A DNA stretch of 64,000 nt from Eubacteriales bacterium (GTDB lineage Bacteria > Bacillota > Clostridia > Lachnospirales > Lachnospiraceae): positions 62,001-126,000 of the forward strand of contig JAUNHC010000004.1 of NCBI GenBank assembly GCA_030524175.1. The letters run 5' to 3'. Below are positions 15,949 through 24,138 of this stretch, piece by piece (position 1 is the first letter of the stretch; every line of letters starts with the position of its first letter). The translations under genes and the position numbers were made by a program. Below the pieces are notes generated by a model, which worked only from the letters and a program-made list of their open reading frames with translations, did not search any database and was not told the DNA's origin.

Positions 15949-17130
15949 GTGGAATTACACAAAGGAAATATGAAGAAAATCATGTATCTGATCACCTTTG
16001 CGGTTCTTCTTTATGTAGGAGTGCAGAACCTGGGTATCGTACTGGATTTTATAGGTGTTATATGGGGGCTTTCTTTTCCCTTTATTCTGGGAGGTGCCAT
16101 AGCCTTTGTACTTAATGTTCCTATGAAGTTTGCGGAGAAACATCTCTTTGAAAGGGCAAAAAAGAAGGGAAACAAGGCAGCCAGGAATCTGGCCCGGCCG
16201 GTGAGCCTTGTCCTGGCGATCCTGCTTGTTGTTGTTATTATACTGGTGGTAGTCCTTGTGGTGGCTCCTGAGCTTGGAAATACCATTGTAAGTGTGGCAA
16301 AGAAGATTGAGGAAAGCATACCAAAGCTGCAGGACTGGATAGAGCATACCTTCAGCAGTAATCCTATGATCATACAGTGGGCCAACTCTATTGACTTCCA
16401 GACTGAGAAAATGCTGAATTCTGCTTTAAGCGTGCTGAAAAGCGGAGTGGACAATATTTTGTCCTCTACGATTTCCGTCACTATGGGCATTTTAAGTACG
16501 GCTATGAATGTAGGTATCGGTTTCATTTTTGCATGTTATGTCCTGCTTCAGAAGGAACGGCTGATCGTACAGGTAAAGAAAGCCTTGTATGCTATGTTTC
16601 CTAAAAAAGGTGTGGAGACTGCCGGACATGTATTCTCTCTGGCAAACAGAACCTTTGCAAACTTTATCACAGGGCAGTGTATAGAGGCTGTTATCCTGGG
16701 CAGTATGTTCTTTGTCACTATGACGGTTTTTAAGTTCCCATATGCATTGCTGGTGGGCGTGCTTATTTCCTTTACTGCTTTGATCCCTGTATTTGGGGGG
16801 ATCATAGGCTGCTGGATCGGATTTTTCCTGATTCTTATGGTGAGCCCCATGCAGGCGGTAATGTTTCTGATTCTGTTCCTTGTCCTGCAGCAAATAGAAG
16901 GAAACCTGATTTATCCCCATGTTGTGGGAAATTCAGTAGGACTTCCTTCAATCTGGGTGCTGGTAGCGGTTACTATGGGCGGCAGCCTCATGGGGGTTGT
17001 GGGTATGCTGGTGTTTATTCCTCTTGTCTCAGTCATCTATTCCCTGTTCAGGGAATGGGCATGTAAACGGCTGGAAGAGAAAAAAATCCAGGTGGAGCCC
17101 AGAGCTGCTGAGACAGAAGAGAGCCGGTAA
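15949..17130 (+). CDS. AI-2E family transporter
   Basis: The protein has about 393 residues and eight hydrophobic segments arranged as in the AI-2E/YdiK/PerM family (Pfam AI-2E_transport). The conserved C-terminal block runs from LIPVFGGIIGCWIGFF to PSIWVLVAVTMGGSLMGVVG. I prefer GTG 15949 because GGAGGG lies five bases upstream; ATG 15970 is the alternative, with AAAGGA too close. Members are implicated in signal export, Na+/H+ antiport or other transport, so no substrate is assigned. It converges on the response regulator gene with only 15 bases between stops and no terminator, just the palindrome CTGAAATTTCAG (17138-17149). Confidence 0.85.
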   Translation: MELHKGNMKKIMYLITFAVLLYVGVQNLGIVLDFIGVIWGLSFPFILGGAIAFVLNVPMKFAEKHLFERAKKKGNKAARNLARPVSLVLAILLVVVIILVVVLVVAPELGNTIVSVAKKIEESIPKLQDWIEHTFSSNPMIIQWANSIDFQTEKMLNSALSVLKSGVDNILSSTISVTMGILSTAMNVGIGFIFACYVLLQKERLIVQVKKALYAMFPKKGVETAGHVFSLANRTFANFITGQCIEAVILGSMFFVTMTVFKFPYALLVGVLISFTALIPVFGGIIGCWIGFFLILMVSPMQAVMFLILFLVLQQIEGNLIYPHVVGNSVGLPSIWVLVAVTMGGSLMGVVGMLVFIPLVSVIYSLFREWACKRLEEKKIQVEPRAAETEESR

Positions 17131-17145
17131 GAGTAAACTGAAATT

Positions 17146-17769
17146 TCAGGATTGATTTCTGTAATAGAATACAGCCAGCTGGGTGCGGTCACGAAGATTC
17201 ATTTTTTCCAGCAGGGCGCTTATATAGTTGCGGACAGTTCCTTCGCTTAGGAAGAGAATGTCCGCAATTTCTTTATTGTTCAGGCCCTTTGCCACCAGTT
17301 CTGTTATCTCTGCTTCCCGGGGATTCAGGTTGAATTTTTCCGGACAGAAGGTGGGTTTGGTGTTTATCAGGGCAGGAAATCTTGTGACGATTTCATTGCC
17401 GAAGACATTCTGACCGCTCATTACTGCCTGAAGGGCAGGAAGGAGGGCCTCAATATCCTGTTTGATCAAATAGCCTTTGGCACCCATGCCAAGGGCTTTT
17501 ATTATGTACTCGTTATCGGAAAAGGTGGTGAGGAAAAGGATGCGGGCATCCGGGTGGCGCCTGAGGATCTCTTCTCCTGCGGCAAGGCCGCCCATGCCTT
17601 TCATCTGGATATCCATGAGGAGGATATGGGGAAGATGCTGTTCGTACAGTTCAATAGCTTCCTCTCCGCTTGTACCGATGGCGGCCACCTGGATCCGGGA
17701 ATCAGCCTGAAGGATGGTCTTTAAGGAAAGGCATACAAGATTATCGTCATCTATGAGAATTATTTTCAT
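17146..17769 (-). CDS. NarL/FixJ-type response regulator (linearmycin-resistance-like system)
   Basis: The 207-residue protein has an N-terminal receiver domain with phospho-acceptor Asp53 in ILLMDIQMKGMGG and a C-terminal LuxR helix-turn-helix (LNPREAEITELVAKGLNNKEIADIL...). Its ATG 17769 overlaps the kinase gene by 23 bases, with AGGAGG upstream, so the pair is coupled. The divergent ABC exporter at 19131 is the obvious target. The set resembles LnrJK/LnrLMN of Bacillus, which senses and exports membrane-active polyenes; that analogy is inference from gene order and type. Confidence 0.85.
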   Translation of the reverse strand: MKIILIDDDNLVCLSLKTILQADSRIQVAAIGTSGEEAIELYEQHLPHILLMDIQMKGMGGLAAGEEILRRHPDARILFLTTFSDNEYIIKALGMGAKGYLIKQDIEALLPALQAVMSGQNVFGNEIVTRFPALINTKPTFCPEKFNLNPREAEITELVAKGLNNKEIADILFLSEGTVRNYISALLEKMNLRDRTQLAVFYYRNQS

Positions 17770-18835
17770 TTAGGGTTCCTCCTTTTGGAATTGAGATGAA
17801 CACTTTAAAACCGCTGCGCCTGTCTATATGAAAAATACCGTCCAAAGCCCGGATCCGCTCCTCCATACTGGAGAGCCCAAGGCCTTTTGAAGAGGATACA
17901 GTGTTTTTCGTGCCGTTGTCGCTGATGACCACCTGGTAGAGGGACGGATGCTCCAGTACGGTTACGGATGCCTCAGTGGCATTACTGTGGCGTGCTATAT
18001 TGGACAGCGCTTCTTTTACGATTGCAATGACAGCATAGTTTATTTCTCTGGGCAGGATTCCGGAGTCGAAAGTGAGCTGTACCGGACAGAAGGTGAAGGC
18101 TTCCAACAGGCCGGTAAGCTGCTGTTTCAGGTCCACAGAATCCTCGTGGAGATCATGTACGCTGCTGCGGACATTATCCATTGCGTCCGTGAGAGTAGTT
18201 TTTACAGAATTAAGCTGTTCTGTAAGCTCCTGATCCTGGCGGTGGACAACCAGGAGTGCACTTACCTGGAGGATAGAACGGGTGAGCAGATGTCCCACAT
18301 TATCATGGATTTCTCTGGCAATACGGTTACGTTCTGCCAGAGTGGCCAGCTCCACCTCGTAATCCTGATTTTTGAGCAAGTCTTTATTTTGTTTTTGTAA
18401 GAGCATGGCAGCCTCGGTGGAATCGTCTCTTACCTGGTGGTATTCTTTTAAAAGCTGTTCATATTGGCTGGTTTTTTGCACCAGTATGCAGGCCAGGATA
18501 CAGAGGATCGTACAGGAGATGAGGGCGGCAGGAGTCTCTGTGGTCAGGCACCGCAGCAGAGGAAGCAGCCACAGGCCGCGGAGATAAAGGTTTTTCTGGT
18601 TATAGCAGTCGTAGGCGGCCAAAGGAAGAAATGGAAACATGGGCAGCCAGACAGCGGACAGGATGCAGTGAGCCGCGCTGAGCAGCAGTCCTGTTCTTCC
18701 TTCATAGTAGCTGCTTAAAGAGCTTAATATCAAGGCAGCAATCATTGCAGATATTATAACAGAAGCTTCTCTGTCCCGGATAAGAAAGGTCAGGGACAGG
18801 ACCAATAATATGCATTTGTTTATAAGTGTGTACAT
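17747..18835 (-). CDS. Sensor histidine kinase, HisKA_3 type
   Basis: The 362-residue kinase starts at ATG 18835, six bases after GGAGG. The first ~120 residues form about five membrane helices with very short loops, so it has no extracellular sensor domain, as in intramembrane-sensing kinases such as LnrJ or DesK-like proteins. A coiled-coil stretch (about 125-165) leads to the HisKA_3 box with His177 in RIAREIHDNVGH, and a HATPase domain follows (ISDNGTKNTVSSSKGLGLSSM). It is cotranscribed with the LuxR-type regulator and divergent from the ABC exporter. Confidence 0.87.
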   Translation of the reverse strand: MYTLINKCILLVLSLTFLIRDREASVIISAMIAALILSSLSSYYEGRTGLLLSAAHCILSAVWLPMFPFLPLAAYDCYNQKNLYLRGLWLLPLLRCLTTETPAALISCTILCILACILVQKTSQYEQLLKEYHQVRDDSTEAAMLLQKQNKDLLKNQDYEVELATLAERNRIAREIHDNVGHLLTRSILQVSALLVVHRQDQELTEQLNSVKTTLTDAMDNVRSSVHDLHEDSVDLKQQLTGLLEAFTFCPVQLTFDSGILPREINYAVIAIVKEALSNIARHSNATEASVTVLEHPSLYQVVISDNGTKNTVSSSKGLGLSSMEERIRALDGIFHIDRRSGFKVFISIPKGGTLNENNSHR

Positions 18836-18969
18836 AGGATACCTCCGTTTGAGGGGACTGTCGTTGGGAAAGGGACAGTGCCTCGCCTTTGCAGGGGAAG
18901 GACAGCATTGGATCATGTATTTATGATAGCATGAATAAAGAATGGAATCTATGGTGTAAATTAAAATGG

Positions 18970-19000
18970 TGACATTTGTCATGAGGAAATGTGATATGGT
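18970..19000 (+). promoter_or_regulatory. Candidate response-regulator site and promoter for the ABC exporter
   Basis: A perfect palindrome TGACA-TT-TGTCA lies at 18970-18981, in the gap between the divergent kinase and exporter genes. A weak -10 (TATGGT, 18995-19000) follows at a distance that would put the palindrome over the -35 region. A poor -35 plus a dyad suggests activator dependence. This is inference; the site could equally serve the kinase gene. Confidence 0.35.
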
Positions 19001-19130
19001 TCACTTCAAAAACGAAGGAGAGTCTGATACACTGATGCCAGAGTCAAACAAAGAGGGCGGCGGACCGGAATGAAATGATCCGGTGCTGCAAGTTTTCAGA
19101 CTGTGGTGATAAAGAAGGAGGATTCTTATA

Positions 19131-20060
19131 ATGATAGAGGTAAAAAATCTTGTTAAGCGCTATGGCGATGTGGTGGCGTTGGATCATTTTAATCTGGAGG
19201 TAAGGGACGGAGAAATTTTCGGATTGCTGGGACCAAATGGTTCAGGAAAATCCACAGCCATTAACTGTATGTTGTCTTTGCTGAAATATGATAAAGGCGA
19301 CATTGAACTTTTCGGAAAGCCAATGTCACCGGATAACTATGAAGCCAAGAAGAAAATAGGAGTGGTCCTGCAGAACGTCGCTGTATATTATGAACTTACA
19401 GTGGAGGAAAATATTGACTATTTTTGCGGATTATATGTGAATGACAAAAAATTACGGAAGACCTTGGTAAATGAGGCCGTGGAGTTTGTGGGACTGGAGG
19501 ATTACCGGAAATTCCTGCCGAGAAAGCTTTCCGGCGGACTGCTCCGGAGACTGAATATAGCCTGCGGGATTGCCCATAAGCCCCAGCTTATATTTATGGA
19601 TGAGCCTACAGTGGCTGTAGATCCTCAAAGCCGGAACAGTATTCTGGAAGGGATACGCAGGCTGAATGCCCAAGGTGCCACCATTGTCTATACTTCCCAT
19701 TATATGGAGGAAGTAGAACAGCTTTGTACCAGAATAGCCATCATGGACAAAGGGCAGGTTGTGGCCACAGGCACAAAGGATGAGCTTAAGGCTATGATCC
19801 GCAGCGGAGAAAAGATCACCATTGAAGCCATGGGCCTTCAGTTAGAACAGCTTGCCGCCCTGCGGGCAATGGAGGATGTATTATCAGCAGATTATATGGA
19901 TGGAATCCTCTCAGTCCGCTGCCCTGCACAGAGCAGAGGGCTTGCAGAAATTCTTTCCTATTTGAAAAAGGAAAAGATATCCATGGGCAAGATTTTTTCT
20001 GAGCCGCCTACGCTCAATGATGTATTCCTGGAGATTACGGGAAAACAGCTGAGGGATTAA
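19131..20060 (+). CDS. ABC exporter ATPase, LnrL-like
   Basis: The 309-residue ATPase has Walker A GPNGSGKST (residues 34-42), a signature LSGGLLRRL, and Walker B LIFMDEPTVAVD. A C-terminal ~80-residue domain follows, as in DrrA/LnrL exporters. The block IACGIAHKPQLIFMDEPTVA is typical of the linearmycin-type subgroup. It starts at ATG 19131 with AAGGAGGA upstream. It is separated from the first permease gene by a tandem repeat region (20070-20231). The complex likely expels amphipathic antibiotics or host membrane-active compounds. Confidence 0.88.
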   Translation: MIEVKNLVKRYGDVVALDHFNLEVRDGEIFGLLGPNGSGKSTAINCMLSLLKYDKGDIELFGKPMSPDNYEAKKKIGVVLQNVAVYYELTVEENIDYFCGLYVNDKKLRKTLVNEAVEFVGLEDYRKFLPRKLSGGLLRRLNIACGIAHKPQLIFMDEPTVAVDPQSRNSILEGIRRLNAQGATIVYTSHYMEEVEQLCTRIAIMDKGQVVATGTKDELKAMIRSGEKITIEAMGLQLEQLAALRAMEDVLSADYMDGILSVRCPAQSRGLAEILSYLKKEKISMGKIFSEPPTLNDVFLEITGKQLRD

Positions 20061-20069
20061 GGAAAATGA

Positions 20070-20231
20070 GGAGGTAACACCAAAGGTGTACCATAATGCC
20101 CAGTGGACATTGGGCAATAGGAGGTAACACCAGAGGTGTACCATAATGCCCTGTAAACATTGGGCAATGAGGAGGTAACACCAAAGGTGTACCATAATGC
20201 CCAGTGGACATTGGGCAATGAGGAGGTAATT
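20070..20231 (+). repeat. Three tandem 50-51-bp units, each with two hairpins and a Shine-Dalgarno site
   Basis: GAGGTAACAC begins at 20071, 20121 and 20172, and the fourth GAGGTAAT at 20223 is the working ribosome site of the next gene. Each unit contains ACACC-AAA-GGTGT (AGA in unit 2), then TGCCC...GGGCA around an eight-base loop, then GAGGAGGT or AGGAGGT. The last unit is joined directly to the start codon. Unit lengths of 50 and 51 break any common reading frame, so the repeats are not coding. The same design with other sequences precedes argC and argJ. Confidence 0.85.
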
Positions 20232-21386
20232 ATGTTTTGGAATATTTATAAGAAGAGTATTCTGCGTTCGCTGCGCAGTAAGGAAATGGTGATCTGGACG
20301 GCAGTGTTTCCGATCATGCTTTCCACATTGTTTTATTTCGCTTTTTCATCTCTTGACAAGAACGATATGCTGGATTCCATACCGGTAGCTATTGTCAGAA
20401 ATCAGGAGTATGAACAGGAAAAGTATTTTCAGGAGATGGTGGAGGAACTGTCGGACAGTGATGACGCTCTTTTGGATGTGAAGCTTGTGGACGAAGAGAA
20501 AGATGCGGACCTTTTATTAAAAGAGGGAGAGATCACTGGGTATATTACAATAGATCACGGGGCTCCCGGGCTTTTTGTTAAAGGGGAAGGAATGTCACAG
20601 ACGGTTCTTAAAAATATTTTGGATCGTTATATACAGACAAAGGATACTGTGGAAAATATTGTTAAGTCAAACCCTCTTTCTGCTCTTGGATTGATCGCGT
20701 CGGGTAAAAATGGGCTGACACAGGGGGAGGCAGGGGTAGAAGAGATTTCATTTACCAGCCGCAAGCCTTCTTCCGTTGTGCATTACTATTATGCCCTGCT
20801 GGCCATGACTTGCCTTTATGGGGGATTTTACGGGGTCATGATCATTGAGGCTATGCAGGCAAACTTATCACCCCAGGGAGCCAGGGGAGCAGTTTCACCG
20901 GGAAGTAAATGGACGATCTTTGGGGCGTCATTTCTTGCATCTCTGACTGCGCTTTCTGCCAGCCTTTTTATAGTGGTCTGTTACATGCAGTTTATACTGG
21001 GGGTAGGCTTTGGAGGGCAATTTTTCTATGCACTGCTCACTTGTTTTGTGGGAGGTCTTGTAGGGATTGCTTTCGGATGTCTGATCGCGCTGCCATCCAG
21101 ATGGAAGGGAGGATTTAAGACTGCTGTGGTAGTGGGAATATCTATGATATGCTGCTTTTTTGCAGGGCTTATGATCGGCGGTATCAATTATATCGTGTCT
21201 CAGAGTGCGCCTGTACTGTCAATGATCAATCCGGCGGCAAGGATTTCTGATGCTTTTTACTGCCTGTATTATTATGATGATCATATAAGATACTTTCAAA
21301 ATCTTGGGATTTTGGTCGTCATGGCAGCGGTGATGCTTGGAATCGTGTTGGTATTCACAGGGAGGAAACAATATGAGAGTATTTAG
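20232..21386 (+). CDS. ABC-2 type permease, LnrM-like
   Basis: The 384-residue membrane protein has one N-terminal helix (about residues 20-40), a ~150-residue extracellular region, and five to six C-terminal helices from about residue 180. This is the ABC-2 layout. I place the start at ATG 20232, directly after the last AGGAGG; the longer frame from 20160 would translate repeat sequence. It overlaps the next permease by 14 bases. The two permeases differ in sequence and presumably form a heterodimer with the ATPase at 19131. Confidence 0.85.
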   Translation: MFWNIYKKSILRSLRSKEMVIWTAVFPIMLSTLFYFAFSSLDKNDMLDSIPVAIVRNQEYEQEKYFQEMVEELSDSDDALLDVKLVDEEKDADLLLKEGEITGYITIDHGAPGLFVKGEGMSQTVLKNILDRYIQTKDTVENIVKSNPLSALGLIASGKNGLTQGEAGVEEISFTSRKPSSVVHYYYALLAMTCLYGGFYGVMIIEAMQANLSPQGARGAVSPGSKWTIFGASFLASLTALSASLFIVVCYMQFILGVGFGGQFFYALLTCFVGGLVGIAFGCLIALPSRWKGGFKTAVVVGISMICCFFAGLMIGGINYIVSQSAPVLSMINPAARISDAFYCLYYYDDHIRYFQNLGILVVMAAVMLGIVLVFTGRKQYESI

Positions 21387-22584
21387 TGCATGCCTGAAAA
21401 TGATGAAATATTATAAAACCACATTTGTTATCTATTTTCTGGTGTTCGTTGGTCTGCTTCTGTCTATGACACTTCTGGGTGATACAAATATGTATGGGGA
21501 TTTCCGGGAGAATAAGCCCAATTACACACTGATCGCCAGAGACGAAGGGGGTGTTTTGGAGAATGGACTCAGGGAAATCCTGGATGAATACGGGACTTAT
21601 GTAGAACTTGAAGACTCCAAAGAAGCTATGATGGATGCAGGTTTCTATGAAGCTGTGGACGGGATTTTCATTGTCCCCCAAGGCTTCGAAGATGATTTTT
21701 GGAGCGGCAAAGAACAAAAACTGGGGTTGTGGCAGCGTCCGGGAACTGCTTCCGGATACTATCTGCAGTCGGTGGCGGAGCAATACCTTACTATGATGCG
21801 GCTTTACCGGGACAGCGGGAGCGGCACGGACAGGGAAGAAATCAGCAGCGAGGCTGTTGCCTCCATGAAAAAAGAGACAGAGGTCACTATGCGTAGATAT
21901 TTAAACGGTGGAATGGTATCTGAGAAAATAAAACTTTTCCAGAGATTCCTGCCGTATGTGCTGCTGCTGTTGTGCCTTTCCGGGGTGAATATTGTATTCC
22001 TGAATCTAAAACGGCCTGAGATACGCATGAGAAATCTCTGCAGCCCTATCCGTCCTTTTCATATGGCATTCCAAAAACTGCTTTATGTGTGTGTGATTGG
22101 TACGGGAAGCTGGGCTCTCATGAATGTGGTAGGGAGTTTGGTATGCTTTAAAGAATGGGCGGGAATGGATTGGAGATTTCCTGCACTTATGATCCTGAAC
22201 AGTATTTTCCTTCTGCTTGTTGTAATCTCAATTTCATTGCTGTGCAGCAGCTTTATCCAGAGCAGTAATGCGCAGAATTTTGTCACAAATTTATGCTCCT
22301 TGGGATTGTGCTTCTTAAGCGGTGTTTTTGTTCCTCTTGAAGTGCTGAGTTCGGGTATCCTGCATATAGCTAAATTCATTCCGGTATACTGGTACGAGGA
22401 TAATCTGAATAAAATATGTGGGCTGACAGGCTTCACTACGGAAAACCTGAATCCCATCTGGCAGGGGATGGCCTTGCAGGCAGGGTTTGCGGCAGCTATA
22501 TTCTGTGTTTATCTGCTGGTAAACAAATATAAAGAACAGGCAGCAGAAGCATATGGGGCAGTGCGCACGGAGATTGAAAATTGA
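21373..22584 (+). CDS. ABC-2 type permease, LnrN-like
   Basis: The 403-residue membrane protein shares the ABC-2 plan: N-terminal helix (TTFVIYFLVFVGLLLSMTLL), a long outside region, and six helices from about residue 195 on, including CSLGLCFLSGVFVPLEVLS, a segment typical of ABC2_membrane_3 proteins. ATG 21373 follows GGGAGGAAAC. It is the last gene of the exporter operon and is followed by a terminator. Function is inferred from the operon: export of a membrane-active compound under the adjacent two-component system. Confidence 0.85.
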   Translation: MRVFSACLKMMKYYKTTFVIYFLVFVGLLLSMTLLGDTNMYGDFRENKPNYTLIARDEGGVLENGLREILDEYGTYVELEDSKEAMMDAGFYEAVDGIFIVPQGFEDDFWSGKEQKLGLWQRPGTASGYYLQSVAEQYLTMMRLYRDSGSGTDREEISSEAVASMKKETEVTMRRYLNGGMVSEKIKLFQRFLPYVLLLLCLSGVNIVFLNLKRPEIRMRNLCSPIRPFHMAFQKLLYVCVIGTGSWALMNVVGSLVCFKEWAGMDWRFPALMILNSIFLLLVVISISLLCSSFIQSSNAQNFVTNLCSLGLCFLSGVFVPLEVLSSGILHIAKFIPVYWYEDNLNKICGLTGFTTENLNPIWQGMALQAGFAAAIFCVYLLVNKYKEQAAEAYGAVRTEIEN

Positions 22585-22671
22585 CGGGCAGAGATTATAA
22601 AAAATTAATTTCCTGTTGAAAGATACAGCCCATTGCGTTCTTGTATCTGATATGGTAATATATATGAAAGA

Positions 22672-22714
22672 AGGCAGGTAACTGCTCAGGCAGGCCTGAA
22701 TTGTTACCTGCCTT
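22672..22714 (+). terminator. Terminator of the ABC exporter operon
   Basis: AGGCAGGTAAC pairs perfectly with GTTACCTGCCT around a 20-base loop and is followed by TTTGTTG. Confidence 0.8.
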
Positions 22715-22862
22715 TGTTGCTGTTTACTGGTAATATCCCGGGAGGTGTTTTCACGCAAATGTGCATGAAAATCCCGAGACATACAACGTGCGAAATTATG
22801 CAGTATGCATAATTTCTGTACATCGCGAAGCGTGTTGCTGGTCACGGAGTGAACGGTAACAC
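22715..22862. repeat. Palindrome-rich intergenic repeat (~148 bp)
   Basis: Three hairpins lie in series: TTTTCA-c-GCA with TGC-a-TGAAAA (22750-22773), the perfect GAAATTATGC/GCATAATTTC pair (about 22791-22815), and TGTTGCTGGTCAC with GTGAACGGTAACA (22833-22861). The start, TTGCTGTTTACTGGTAA, resembles an inverted copy of the end. The last hairpin recurs at 30917-30944. It is probably a REP- or MITE-like element; the rest of the gap to 23019 holds no gene. Confidence 0.6.
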
Positions 22863-23019
22863 ATTCTAATCTCATATTCTTAAAATTTCATAAAATCCTT
22901 GTGGCTTAGAACTGTTTGTGGTAAGCTGAATTTACATTTCAGGAATTTCTATACTTCTTGCCGTTCGGCAGCAGAACTCCTGTAAATTCAATATAACACA
23001 ATAGAAAGCGAGTGATTTT

Positions 23020-24033
23020 TTGGGAATTAAGGAGCAGGGATTGCTGAGATACCTTAAAGACCCCGCACGTTATGCAGACCTGATGAATGGAACAATTTTT
23101 CGGGGCGAGCAGGTGGTGTCTCCGCAATATCTCAGGGAAGTACCAAGGAAGAAAAGCGTATTGCTTGCTGCTGCGCGAAAAGACACATTACAGAAGATAA
23201 ATGGTTCGAGCGGAGAAATACAGTACCTTGAGCGGGAAAGAGATATCATTATGCTTCATGATGAAGAGAAAAAAAGATTTTTCCTGGCATGTGAAGGTCA
23301 GTCGTATTCTGATTATACGATGCCGTTGAGACTTTTTACTTATGATGGAATTGAATATTCAGCTCAGGTACAAGGAGATGTAGAAGATCAGGACTGGACA
23401 GGTAAGCCGGGGACCCCACTTACTCCAGTGTTTCACCAGGTACTTTATCTGGGGGAGAAAAAATGGCTGAGCAAGCATGATCTCCAGGAGATGATGGAAG
23501 TCCCGGAGGAAATGGAAAAGTTCAGATCTCTTCTGCCTGATTATCATATCCATCTGGTGGATATCCATGACCAGGATCCGGCGCATTTCCATACGGAATG
23601 GAAAGACATTTTCCTCCTGATGAACCACAGCCGCAAAAAAGACGAACTGAAAAGATACATAGAAGAGAATAAGGGCCAGCTTAAGAAACTTACCAAAGAG
23701 ACGAAGCTGTTTCTGGCTATTTTGCTGGATCAGTATGAATTGTTGGATAATGGTGAAGTGGAGGTGAAGGATTTGTGTAAAGCATGGGATGGAGCAATGA
23801 TGATGTATAGAGAAGAAGCCCTTGAGGAAGGATTGAGGGAGGGCATGGAGCGTGGCATGCGTGAAGGCAAGCGGGTAGGCAAGCGTGAAGGCAAACGGAT
23901 AGGCATGCAGGAGACAATGAAGAGGACCGCGTTAAATATGTATCGCAGAGGATATACCCCAGAGGAAACCGCAGGCATTGTAGAGGAGTCTGTGGATACT
24001 GTGAACAAATGGTATCGAGAGTTTCAAGCATAA
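23020..24033 (+). CDS. Rpn-family recombination-promoting nuclease / putative transposase
   Basis: The 337-residue protein belongs to the Rpn/YhgA-like PD-(D/E)xK group. The conserved stretch is RERDIIMLHDEEKKRFFLAC, then EGQSYSDYTMPLRLFTYDG (residues about 70-112), where acidic Asp73 and Glu91-x-Gln93 are probable active-site residues. The C-terminal tail has repeated EG-M-REG and GKREGKR turns (about 275-300) and a helix-turn-helix-like end (RGYTPEETAGIVEESVDTV). The start appears to be TTG 23020; the ribosome site is weak. It has no partner genes. Such genes are often mobile and stimulate RecA-independent recombination in the characterised members. Confidence 0.75.
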   Translation: MGIKEQGLLRYLKDPARYADLMNGTIFRGEQVVSPQYLREVPRKKSVLLAAARKDTLQKINGSSGEIQYLERERDIIMLHDEEKKRFFLACEGQSYSDYTMPLRLFTYDGIEYSAQVQGDVEDQDWTGKPGTPLTPVFHQVLYLGEKKWLSKHDLQEMMEVPEEMEKFRSLLPDYHIHLVDIHDQDPAHFHTEWKDIFLLMNHSRKKDELKRYIEENKGQLKKLTKETKLFLAILLDQYELLDNGEVEVKDLCKAWDGAMMMYREEALEEGLREGMERGMREGKRVGKREGKRIGMQETMKRTALNMYRRGYTPEETAGIVEESVDTVNKWYREFQA

Positions 24034-24065
24034 AAGGATAGGGTCAAAACAACTATAGAGAAAAC

Positions 24066-24115
24066 GTAAAAACGGAAGCTGCACCCCAAAAATCGGGTAC
24101 GGCTTCCGTTTTTAC
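24066..24115. terminator. Bidirectional terminator between rpn-type gene and argG
   Basis: GTAAAAACGGAAGC pairs with GGCTTCCGTTTTTAC, with an inner ACCC/GGGT pair. A and T runs on both sides serve the two convergent genes. Confidence 0.9.
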
Positions 24116-24138
24116 ATTTATATGAAAAAGAGATCAAC

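Noticed and set aside
16011-16526. Long minus-strand frame inside the AI-2E transporter gene
   Set aside because: It is the antisense shadow of the membrane helices; no start signals and the plus-strand protein matches a known family.
20160-20231. N-terminal extension of the LnrM-like permease through the repeat units
   Set aside because: One unit is 50 and the others 51 bases long, so the frame is not kept across the array; ATG 20232 has AGGAGG at correct spacing.
23717-24031. Long minus-strand frame rich in Leu, Pro and Cys opposite the Rpn tail
   Set aside because: It mirrors the repetitive EG/KR tail of the plus-strand gene and has no ribosome site or family features.
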